DNA of 64,000 nt. It comes from Serilophus lunatus. Its lineage: Eukaryota; Chordata; Aves; Passeriformes; Eurylaimidae. The DNA lies in assembly GCA_013399895.1 (NCBI GenBank), contig VXBA01001856.1, positions 186,001 through 250,000 on the forward strand, in the 5' to 3' direction. The notes beneath the pieces are model-generated. The model made no database searches. It was given only the letters and a program-made list of their open reading frames with translations, and was not told the DNA's origin. The number at the start of each line of letters is the position of its first letter. The first letter of the stretch is position 1. Positions 12,945-24,000 of the stretch are shown here, one piece after another. The position numbers were made by a program, and so were the translations under genes.

Positions 12945-13062
12945 CTGCCTGTGTCAGATCCTTCAGATGCAAATACATCAGGGCGTCTGCTGTGGATTTT
13001 GTGAATGTTTGAGAGTTCCTGACCAATGACATGCTGTGTAAAATCATCTCGCCAGGTAAAAC
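12945..13062 (-). CDS. PTPRN2: PTPRN2 internal coding exon (RESP18-homology domain core)
   Basis: This 118-bp internal exon belongs to phogrin (IA-2beta), a catalytically impaired receptor-type tyrosine phosphatase of neuroendocrine dense-core vesicles. It starts with two bases (GT) that complete a Gly codon, reads 38 codons, and ends with AG. The peptide begins FTWRDDFTQHVIGQEL and continues through HSRRPDVF to GSDTG. As I recall it, human PTPRN2 has FTWQDDYTQYVMDQEL followed by a LRRPE stretch at the same place, and PTPRN has a more distant SWHDDLTQYVISQE; so PTPRN2 fits best. The RESP18-homology domain acts in the lumen in sorting and aggregation. The acceptor is a pyrimidine-rich TTTG-repeat tract ending TTTTTATCAG, and the donor is CAG/GTAGGT. 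The dibasic RR may be a convertase site (inference). A longer ORF in another frame covers this locus, but only this frame shows the homology. Confidence 0.87.
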
Positions 13063-13074
13063 CTGATAAAAATA

Positions 13075-13093
13075 AAACAAACAAACAAACAAA
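13075..13093. repeat. (AAAC)n repeat forming the exon A pyrimidine tract
   Basis: Nearly five AAAC units lie on the plus strand. On the minus (coding) strand this is (GTTT)n, ending 12 nt before the acceptor of the PTPRN2 exon at 12945-13062. It supplies most of the U-rich tract for that acceptor. Confidence 0.85.
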
Positions 13094-14143
13094 GCAGATT
13101 CACTTTATTATAACTTGGAAGTTTGGCAAAAAATGTGTCATACATAAACAATACTGGAATAAAGAAGCCTTGTTCAATTGGAACCCAAGAGTCAACTTCA
13201 GATTCTTCTCTTCTGTATGAAATTTTCTTAATGAAATTCTGCTAATGGAAATTTCTTGCAATGGAAGGAGGACAGTAAATCATGGGGGGACATTTTGAAA
13301 GCCTTTGGTCTCAGCAAAATTTTAGCTAGTTACAAACTAGCTTTAATTGGTATAAAAGGGCTATTTTGGACAGATATGGAAAAGAGTTATCCTACTAGCT
13401 GGTGTCTGTTGAAAGGTTGTTTCACTTCTTCCCTACTCACAGCACACTACCCCTTCTCTGTTTTCCCCAGGAACCTATGAGTTTAGAACATTAAGGAGTT
13501 ACTACTGCAGTAGTTTAACACATGGCAATTATACTTGAAATAATAATATAACTCCAAGCATAATTATTATGCAATTTTTAGATGTTACAGTAACACTTCA
13601 GTTCAAAGAACTTGACTTAGACAAGTTAAAGGAAAAAGGAGCCCGTTTGGGAAAGATTTAGGTGGACTGCATCCCATCCGCTAATCAAAATAATAATAAT
13701 AGGAAGACTGGTACCAATGTAAGTATGCATGAAGGCTTCAGTGAACAAAAAAGCTCTCTGATACTCTACTTGTGACCCCTCTTTCTCTTTTACTTAAATA
13801 AAAGTGTTACTCAAGTTTACTGAGGAAACACTGCACCTGAAGCCATGTTAGATGTTAATGGCTACAGTAATTGACTCCAGACCCTTGGGAGGGGAAGAAT
13901 CTCTGTCTCTATCTAATCTGGTTTTCGTTCTGATTCATTCTTTTCAAATGCAAATCTCACCTTTTCAAACGTGCCATGTAATAAGATGGATTCAAATAGT
14001 GTCAAAAATCTAAATCTGAGGCTGCTCAGAGCACGTTTTTATGTGAACGCACAAAAATGAGTCACCATGCACCTATGATTATTTTGGTGTAGTGTAATTA
14101 AAATTATTTTTAAAACAAAGTGGAGATATAGATATTTTCATTT

Positions 14144-14173
14144 TATATATATATATATACACACACACATACA
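14144..14173. repeat. Compound (TA)n(CA)n dinucleotide repeat
   Basis: About eight TA units are followed directly by about five CA units and CATACAT. This is a short compound microsatellite in intronic sequence. Confidence 0.9.
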
Positions 14174-17100
14174 TGATCAAGTTTACTTCTCTGTTGCCTA
14201 CCATTGCACATTTCTGTGTTTGCTTTTTTATAAATCCACGCAAGAGAGGAAACCAAGATAACCTGTAAGTTTAGAAGAATGGGCAACACAAAAATTCAGG
14301 TAAACTACACCTATATTAAAGCCATTAGCATAGACACAAAACTACTAATTTATGAACTACGTGTCCGAAAACATTAGAGTTTCACTTTCTAATTCTAAGT
14401 CAATATTAACCTTATTAAAGTCTAAGGAATACACAACAAATAAACTTTTAAGAATAATACACCAAATTACTCTGAAGAGTTTTGTTTAAATTAAAGCAAG
14501 AAGAGTTCCTTCATGGCACCTGCATACAGATAGAAAATTCATCTCTCTCATAGTACAGAGTAATATAGGTTTTTTACACCTTCACAAAGAACGTTCTCAG
14601 TAAAAAAGCACAAGAAACCATTGTAATCCATTTTAAGTGATCATGAGAATGGTGCATCTTTTATTATCTTCTGTATGTTTTACTTCTCCTGCAGCACTAT
14701 TTTAACATTTTCCCTAATGCATTTCAAAACAGTACAAGCACATTACCATCATTAATACTGTAAAAGAATATAACTATGGTATTAAAGGAAAGTAAATAAA
14801 TGAAGAAAAACAGAATACTTGATATAGAGCTTAAGAAACTAGAGTTAAAGGAATATTCCCTCACAGCTGTACCTCCAGCACTTCTAACTCACCTCGGAGT
14901 TAGAAAAATATATGGATGAAAAATATAAATTTTAACTAATTCAAAAGTTCCCCTTGTCACTAACATAATGTTGTTTCTTATGCAACAATCCCAGGAACTG
15001 CAGCGTGCCTAAAGCTAACCTTATGCCAATCATCTTCCAGCATTGTTTCACTTTCAAAAAAATATCTCCCACACACTGAGCCGAATAAAACAGCACATTC
15101 AGGACCCATAATGCCACACTGACAGCTGCAATCACAGTTAAGGTTGAGAAGGAGCATATGACGCTGTGTGGTGATTTCCTGTCCCCTTTGTCTCTGCCGT
15201 CACACCTCGCGCCAACTCCGGCCCCGCCACCCAATTATTACAATTTCTCTCCACTGGCTGAGCAGGATCACAGCAGCGCTCTTGTACACACATTACTTCC
15301 ATGTCACTAGCGGGGAACGGTACGGGGGGACTCCCAGCCCCTGATTAACCATCCCCGCTGTGGCAGGTCTGCCCAGGACCTGTGTCTCCCAGCCACGAAT
15401 TCCCACAGACAGACAATGTCAAGGAAAAAGAGAAGGACTCTGGTAGACACTGAAATGACGCAAATACTGTGACAACAGCAGCAGTGGATACAAAATCGCT
15501 CTCAGTTGATCACTGATAGTATTGAGACTGCAATTGAGAAACAGCTATCGGTACAAATTTTCCCAACAAAAAGAAGCACTTTCAATTGGTGTCAGTCCAA
15601 GGTTTTGTTATTTTTCATTTTAGTTGGAATTCAATAACCTAAATGATTGAGAAAAGAGAGTGCCAGTACAGAGACAGTGAAGACAAGACATTAATACTGT
15701 TAGTAAAGCCAACCTGCAGATCAAAACCAATAGAGGTGCTCCAGACACTTCATGTCTAAGAATTATTAGCTGAAATCAAATCAAAAGCAAGCAGTGCAAA
15801 TAGTGAAGAAAACAGTTTCACAATTTCACACTGGTGAAGATAATATTAGCTTCTGTCCCCAAAATTCAAGCAAAAGTTGTTTTCACGTTTGTCGTACAAT
15901 TTCACTTAACCCGCTCAATCAGCTTTGCTGTTATAACAATTACACAGAATTACTGAATAATAATCAAAATTCAAATACATATTTGCTTCTCTCAGCTGTT
16001 CAATTTTTCTAAGTAATAGCACTCCTTTGTGTGTTTTTGACTCTGTTTTCCACCTCAGAGAAGCTTGATGTCTCTCCAAATACACCTGACCACATCTTTA
16101 ATGCATGTAAACTATAATAGCAACTGCTGAAAATATTTGTCTGCTACTTCTCTGTCTCAACTTATTCTAGTTTGGAATTATTCATACAAATCGTCTTCCC
16201 TCCCTCTAAAGACCTAAACAAGAAAAACAACAGCTTTTGAACACTGCAGAGAAGTTCTGGCGCAAATCAAAATTTGAAGAAATGTTTAAAGAAACAACAG
16301 TTCTCACTGTCCAAAGATCTGGCTCTGCAAATCTTCCAGCTCTTATTCCTGACCCTTTTCCTGCCCTTTTCCAGTGTGGCTGAGACTGAAGCGGGCCCTG
16401 CAGGCAAGTCCGGCAGAACCTATATAACCTACATGGTAATGCCACGGATACTCTTTAAGTTCTTGTGTCAGTTGAAAACCAAAGTTATTTGTTCTGCATC
16501 AACATATTAACAATTACTTTTATGTATCAGGTTCATTCAGAAAGAAAAGATGTCATTCTACCTATATAATAAAATTTACTTCTCTGTCATGAAAATCCCC
16601 ATAATAAAGGCCAAAATACCTCAGAATTACTCAGACCTAAAGCCAGGTACTTTTTTTGAGTTGTGACATTATTTTCCCCCAGTTTTTGGTAATGTTTTCC
16701 CTTTTGTCCCTACATGGTGGAATATAAAACAGGTTTTTATCTGAGCTACCTTCAACTGCTGCTTTATTTCAGCCAGAAAACTCTCAGCTGTAGAGTTCAG
16801 AGACTTTCATCCCCCATTCCATGTGTTGCGAATTGTTAATGCCTACTTTAGCTGTCAGAACGTCTGCAGAATTGGGAATGATTGGCTTTCTTCCGTATTT
16901 TCACAACAGAGACAGGTCAATGTATAGACATGCCTTACTGCAGACTGCCTTTCCACATTCTCCAGAGGAGCTGCACTTGTTCTCATTCCAGACCTCCTTT
17001 TTCAGAGCTCAAGGACATACCAAATAATGTTCACATGTTTCAGCACTGGGTAAAAATGCAGCTTTAATGCTGAGGTTGCCAAGTGTATAACAGAACTAAG

Positions 17101-19560
17101 TCTTTCAATTGCTATACTTTCTACTTAACATGGCAGACAACAAATAAAATTCTGGCATTTCCTCTTAAAATAGAACTTTATTCAAATGCAATTTTGCAAT
17201 GAAATTTGCAAAGACAAGTTAATGGCAAAAAGAAGTTAAATCCAGCTCTTAAATCACAACCTTTTAATTCCCCTATATTTTTGTATTGGAATAGTCATTT
17301 GTACTGAAAATTGTGCCTAAAGGCGGTTTCTACAAAATTGGAAGAAAGTTTGTCAAGACACTTTGCACTACACTTCCATGAAAACTTACTCTAATTGTAT
17401 TTTTTTGCTCTAGTCAAACTCTGTGCTTGCCTTATAGATTACAAGAAAATCTAGTACAGACTGTATATGAGGAGATGACTGCAGTCATCACCACTGCTGT
17501 CTAATACACTTAGTATGTACTGTGGTCATCTCCTGAAAGTCCTCAGGAGCTTTGTTTTTTTCTTTTCAGGTGATGAGTATCAGACTCATATTGGTGAGTT
17601 TGTTGCCCTCTTTTGGAGCTTCTAGTGGGACCTTTCTAATACTGAAGTATTTCAGTTGCTGCATTTAGCAGCTATTCACTCACAGGCAAAGAGCTTCTGT
17701 TTGAATGAACAGATGAAAGGGCTGCCTAAGGATTATAGCTTCAAATTTTCATATATTGTTTTATTATACATAAAAATGATAATCTCCACAGAATTAAATT
17801 ACCAGCATGATCTACTTACAGCCCTGATTTTAATTTACTCTAAGTAACTATCCCAAAAGGTGGAGGGAAGATTTTTTGTTTCAGTTTTTCGAAATTTCTA
17901 TTATTTGAAAAAGCCAAATGAGTGCTTCATTTGCTAAGGAGATTATAAAATGTTCCACGGGACTCAGTATGCAATGTTTCCTTACTTTTATTTCAGCTCT
18001 TGTAGAGAACTACAAATAATTGGCTTCTACACGAGAAAGCTACTAATTGTTACATAAGACTTTCTTACCACTGGGGCTGATAAGAATAAAAGAATAATAT
18101 GACAATACAACATATACCTTCGGACTTCCACCCAGAATACACTACTTTTCAAAGATTGCAACAGAATGGATACATGAAAGGCTTCCCGAGTCCTTGAGAT
18201 AAGTCCCATGCTATTCACCATGTTACATACAGCTTTCCACAAATTGTTGACCCTCAACCTGAAAGCAGATCATTCCATTCACAGAAATGTGGGGATTTTT
18301 TTAGGAAGGGAAGTTCTCTTGCATGGTTACAACTTTATATTAATGTTCAACTTTAACTTAACTCACACTTTTCACTTAGATGCTGTCTAGGCTGTGACAT
18401 ATTTATTAAAAAAACCCATCGACTAAATATATGGTGAGTAAAGGTGTACCTCCTATTCCTCCATTTCCTTCTTACCCTAGACTAAGCACAGACATTTTGT
18501 CAGTGCTGTCAGCCCAAGAAGTTTTCATGAATATGAAGAAATATTCACATGCATGTAAAGTAGTGATACTAAAATAAAGATGAAACTACTTTGCTAGTTT
18601 CACTGAGCTTTGAACCCAACTGTGGTAGCTGACAATCACATCAAGATGCATGTAACTCTTCCAAATTAAACCCAAAAGGTCTGATGTTAGTTCTACACTG
18701 GAAAACAACTCTCTTAACTACATTAGTCCTGTACAATCTCCTTTTAGACTAAGAAATTACAATCTTTTGTTTTCTGCCAAAATATCTTTCGTTTTTGTTT
18801 TCCTTTCATTTACCTTTCTATCTTATTATTCTTTTCCATGAATACACCACTCTACACTTTCATTCATTCAACTCAAACACAGGATGTCTCTATTCAGAAA
18901 TTTGTACTAGAATGCACAATGCTAAGAATAAATATATTGTCCAAATAGTAGTTAACAATGCACAAGAAATCATCAGGTTTTCCATTTTATTTTACCCCTT
19001 TCATTTCATACTAGCAATAGGATGCCAGCCTTAATGTCATGAAAGATATAGTTCCAGGGAAAGGACTTTTGAAGTGTCTTCAGTCTGGAAATTAAAACAT
19101 CGGCTGTAACAAGGTTGAATTGGTTGAAAATGTCCTGGCACTTGAATCAGTATAGAAAATTAAGACATACAGGTCACACTTATTCTAGCAAATTCATCTC
19201 AGATATACAGTTCTGCATATGTTTTTAAATGCTTTTGAGCAGAACTATTCTTTCAGCTCTGTACAGTGGTTCTCACGCCCATTTTTTTGTAACTGCTGAA
19301 CTCTCATTGATGTTTTGAAAAATCAGGTTTTGGCTGTCACATGGGTGTTTTCAACTGCTCATGCAAATTGAAGCAGATAAAAAGTAATTTGTTTACTTTA
19401 AAGGATTGGCAAAAACTTTGTATACAGTTTGTGCAGAAGCATATCCCACATTTTTAACTTTTAAGCCGTTTCTCTTGGACTGCAAATTCCTCCTGGGAGA
19501 GGCCATATATTGTATGCATTTGCAGAATCTCTTTCTAGAGCAATAACAAAAGAAAAATAA

Positions 19561-19602
19561 TTGTTATTGCTATTAATAATATTAATTGTTATTGTCATTA
19601 AT
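19561..19602. repeat. Imperfect AT-rich direct repeat
   Basis: TTGTTATTGCTATTAAT recurs 25 bp later as TTGTTATTGTCATTAAT, 15 of 17 bases the same, with AT-rich sequence between. Confidence 0.7.
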
Positions 19603-20754
19603 AAAAGCCCAGCAGTTGCAGAAGTGAGGGTTCCCATTGGAAACTTGTAAAGATCTTGGTGGTTGAAAGATAAGAGCTTTTCAGGGAAGGGCATTAGCCA
19701 GTCAGTTTGCCTGACGCAACAGTTAAAAATCTACAGGTCATGCTGCTCCCCCAAAAGTTGATTAGGGTTCCTCATGTTTCGTTTTGAATTCACCCGACGT
19801 AGACAAAATACACACAGTGAATTTCTGCAACCCTGAAAGGCAACATAGAATTTTTAGCCAAAGGAATATTTGAATTATGTACTTTTTTATTTTCTTGTGG
19901 ACATAAACTCTTTGGGTATTGATCCTCCTACCAACTACAATGGAAGACGCAATTAGTATACATTGCATGACAGGCTTTTCATTTAAGTCTTTTTAGTCTT
20001 TGCATCTCAGGGCTCTGATTTACAATCCAATTACCATTTAAAAATTACCATACCACTTGTAAGCCAAGGTACAGCGTTTGCCCATGTATTTAGCTGGTGT
20101 CAATGGGTAAAATCAGGGGTTTTGACTCATTTTAGTCAACAATGAAAAGGATTCAGTGAGAGACACTCTGACAGTTATGATTTCCAACTTGGTGTTCATT
20201 TTCTCTCCCTTGTTTCATCCAGTTAATATCTCACTGAGCTTTAATGATATATTTGGAAAAATTGTATAGTGCTGATTCATGGATTCGCACTGATGCTTTG
20301 TCAGCTGCATGCATTCTGATTTCTTTCTAACTCCCTTCTGGGGTTGATCTCTGAACACTTAAAATATGTTATGATACAAGCTGTGGTTCAGCTTTTTCAC
20401 AGTGTACCACAGTGCTTCTAAAAAGATTTTTTTTCTATCTAAAGTATTTTTTTAACAAGATTGATCATGAATTAAAATATTTACATTGGAAGAGCTGGAA
20501 CAATCAGCTATGAACTTAAAACCACTAAAATCTGTCTTTATGAGCACAGGGTTTTTTTATGTCCATTCCTAACACATCATTTCATTAAAAAAGCTTAATC
20601 ATTTTTAGCTCATGACTGTGAAGACCAGTTAGGTTTAAACTTCATTTAACGAAAGCTAGGACATTAACAAAATGTCTCAAAAAAAGAAACAATGACACAA
20701 CACTGAAATTAAGCCTATGGAAAGAAAATTAATTTCCTGTCAGTCAAATTTTAC

Positions 20755-21028
20755 CTTTGTGAGTTCTGTGCTCAGCTGAAAGCCAAATATTGTGAAATAG
20801 CTCCACTAATTTTATGCTACTAAGGTCGAACGCTAACTGCATAGACCTACTATGCTCAGTGTGCTCAACATGAACTGCAGAGAACTTTCTCTGGGCAAAG
20901 GCCACGGTTTGAGGTGCAGCCTGGACCTGCAGGCTGATCCACAGAGTGAGCACCAAAAGCAGGAACCTGGAGCACACTTGCTTTCTTTTGAATCTGCCCT
21001 TCAACTTGCAATGTGACACAAGCTCCAT
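20755..21028 (-). CDS. Candidate alternative first coding exon with signal peptide (unproven)
   Basis: The ORF starts at an ATG with G at -3 and G at +4, directly preceded in frame by TGA GTA. It encodes about 91 residues: a basic start (K8, K10, R12, K14-K16), a hydrophobic core (about residues 22-33, RFLLLVLTLWISL) and a plausible signal-peptidase site after VQA (residue 37) or A38. At 20755 the sequence AAAG/GTAAAA can act as a donor and leaves one G, the phase that exon A (starting GT) needs to make Gly. The last part (FDLSSIKLVELF) is vaguely like the YEVSPVALQRL segment before FTW in human PTPRN2, but the conserved cysteine segment is absent. Codon use in the first half looks coding (many CTG, GTC, CAG, GCC). 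It could be an alternative PTPRN2 start, an exon of an unrelated transcript, or chance. A phase match has a one-in-three chance. Confidence 0.33.
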
Positions 21029-24000
21029 TACTCACTTCTATATAAAACCCCCACAATTTTAGGAGTTAAAGTTGTACTGCATTTCATTAAGCATTTAAAT
21101 ATTATGGAACTAGGCTGGCAAAAAGAAGAAACAGTGACAAAAAGGGTCTTTAAGGTGTGGAAACTAATACCAAGGAATTAACTATATTTTCAAAACCACC
21201 ATTCATTCCAAAAATTTGTCTGTCAGCAGTTCTGAATGCTGTACAAAGAGGCAATCCTCCTTTACAGCAAACACTGGAGTCAGGTAGTAGTGATGTTAAA
21301 GCATTTCAAAACTGATGGTGTAGCTCTTATGTCTCTCTCACACTTAGTATTGTTACAGAATATAGGTCGTCTGATGAGTGGCTGCCAGCTTTAAGAAATA
21401 ATGATATATTCCTAGATAATCGACTGCTACCTATTACCATACTTTTGATGTGGGGGAACATTCATGTGTCTTATTTTCTACTTCCTCAGGGTATCCTGGT
21501 TAAATGTCACATGCATTTTTCTCCTGTGTTAAGAAAACAAAACCTGAATATTAATTCTTTTTAAGGGAGGCATAAATGTAATAAGAAAGGAACATTGATT
21601 ATTCTATTCATCTATAAACTACTCCAATAGGCATATAAATAATACTGGAAAATGTAATGTAGCTTTAATTAACAGCAGTGCTATCCGTGTGTTATAACAG
21701 TCATGACAGATGAAACCTGCAGCAATCTGGTTGCTCTGGGAGCAGTTTAAGCTAATTCACAATTCACAACAAAAGACACAAAGTTAAAAAGCCAGAGTTA
21801 CTTTAAAAACTGCTATTTAAAGTAAGATCTCGGTATCATTGACCAGGTTTCAGTTTCTTAACAAAGAAATTATAACTACTCCTCCTAAGTAACTAAGAGC
21901 TATGGTGCCCAAGAGTCCCCTACGCTCCTCCATGGCTGTTTCTAAAATCAAAATAAAACCTCAAAGAACTGCCTTCTTTCCATTCCAAAATGCTTGTTGG
22001 CAACTTACTTATAAAGTTTGATGTCGTGGCCCCAAAAGGCACAAATCCTAGAAAGTCCAATGAGTGAATAAACTATTGGAAATGACCTGCTTCACCTGTT
22101 TAGATGTTACAGATTTGGCCTTTGTCTGGTGTTCCCTTTTCAGAGCACCTCACAGTGTTAGTGCTTTCAAACAGAAAAAAATCCTCTCTATCTACATAAA
22201 CAGACATTTTAGGACTTTGGTTTTTTATTTGTAAGGAGTAAACTAGATTCTAGAAATAACTTTTTTCCTTTATTATGGCAAAGAAAACAAGCACACAGTG
22301 CACTGCAAATTAAATGATTTATCATTCATTTTCTATTCCAACTCACTATTTATTTCTATGTCTATATATGAAGGTAAACCATGTTTATAGATTTTACTTT
22401 CTAGACACATTATATGACATAAAAGAAAATATTCTCTTCTCTCAATTACTTCTCAGCGAAATGCCAAAGGTTCAAACATATAAACTGAAGACGTCTGTTT
22501 TGACAGCCAAATAAGACTGAGCTTTTGTAAATTATATTTAGCAGTGTGTTAGGTTTGGTCCATTTTGCTCTGTTTTGCACCAAAGTAAGCCCTTGAATCT
22601 CTGACATTTTTAGAAGCCAAATGTGTTCGTTGTTACTCAGAAAGACAATTTTCAATGATCCTCTTTATCTGACAGTACATTAAGTTGGTCAAGGTTTCCA
22701 AGATTGCAGCAAATATATTCTTATGCACATTGCTATGTCATACAAAAGACAATTAATTCTGTATTTAGGAAAATAGTCTGTTTTGTTGACTGCTTATATA
22801 CTTTTTGGGTGCAATATCGTGGAGTTTTTTTGTAAACCCCCATTACAGCTGAGGCTAAATGAGACTTTCTCAACCTATCAGATTTCAGCTGCTCAAGCAC
22901 CACCACCAGCACAAGGTGTGTTGCAGTCCCCACATGTGCCTGTTCCTAGAGCACCTCTCCCACGCATCCAATGTCACCCAAGATTCCTCTGGTGATACCT
23001 GACACAAGAAGAAGGGCCATTTATTTCTCTAGAGACAGAGCAGGTTATTCTGTGTTATTATTGCTCCAACAAACCATTCTCTCCATCAGCACTGGTGAAG
23101 TTTAGCCAGATAGTTGCCCAGAACAGATTTTGCCCCAATTTTTTGTGCAGCCCTGAGTGGTGAGGGGCTTTGCAGGATGTGGTTGGGTGACTGAGTGCCC
23201 ACAAATGCTCCTGGAATGGGAACTTGTGTAGCTTTGTACTGAAAAACCTAAAATAGACCCTTTCCCACTCTCCACACACTTAATGGCCCTATATTGTTAA
23301 CAAGAACAGGAAGTAGTAAATGATTTTTTTATTACCCCTGTTATCATTGTCTTAATGCCATATCACAAAAATCTCATAGAAGACCGTAATGATTGCAAAT
23401 CCTGTTTACTTTTAGTATAAGCTCTTCATATGTCCTTGAGGAATGCAGAGCACTTTCCATAAAACACAAATCAGGTCCATGAAAGAATAGCTTCTAGTCA
23501 GGTGTTAGGATTCAGTTATCCCTAGCTGTTATACCTTCAGGTATACAGCCTAGGTATATCCCTTCTCCTGTTACTCTTTGCATCATTTTTGTTAGCCAGG
23601 GAAAATTTTCCCTAACACACGTTTGACAATTTCAAAATTAATTTGTCGTCATTTCATTGTGTCCTTAATAACACTATGCAGGCAACAGATGTCAAGTCTT
23701 TCCAGGTGGAATGAAGCAGAAGTGAACTCACATTCCTAATAAATTGTTTATTGAATATTTATTTTTACTTGGATGACACAGCGCTAGTGAATCCGCTGGT
23801 GGTAAAGCCCACGCTTACATGCTGCAGCACAACGTTTATTGAGGCATTTATTCCTGCCAAATCTATACTGCATTTATAAATGTTCAAAACAAGCCCTGGT
23901 AAATGTCACTTCTTCTTAAATGCTTGGCAGAATCAATGACAAGTGATGACACCTTTGCCCTTGAAGAATTCACGTGTTTGGATCTGAGTCCAAGTTCCAA

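Larger units (their letters stand above)
13063..20754 (-). other. PTPRN2: PTPRN2 intron upstream of exon A, proximal part
   Basis: This is non-coding sequence between exon A and the candidate exon at 20755-21028. It holds an AAAC repeat beside the exon A acceptor, a TA/CA compound repeat (14144-14173), a CpG-enriched patch (about 15160-15400), a 65-nt hairpin (17470-17534) and an AT-rich partial tandem duplication (19561-19602). No family motif was recognised in its short ORFs. Confidence 0.6.

Noticed and set aside
12817..13092. 91-residue minus-strand open frame over exon A (VLPGEMILHS frame)
   Set aside because: It is the wrong frame: the RESP18-homology peptide lies in another frame bounded by splice sites, and this one runs into intron on both sides.
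14941..15234. 97-residue minus-strand frame starting in the CpG-enriched patch (MGGGAGVGARCDGRDKGD)
   Set aside because: The Gly/Ala/Arg start is what GC-rich sequence yields, and no suitable phased donor toward exon A was found; kept only as the CpG observation.
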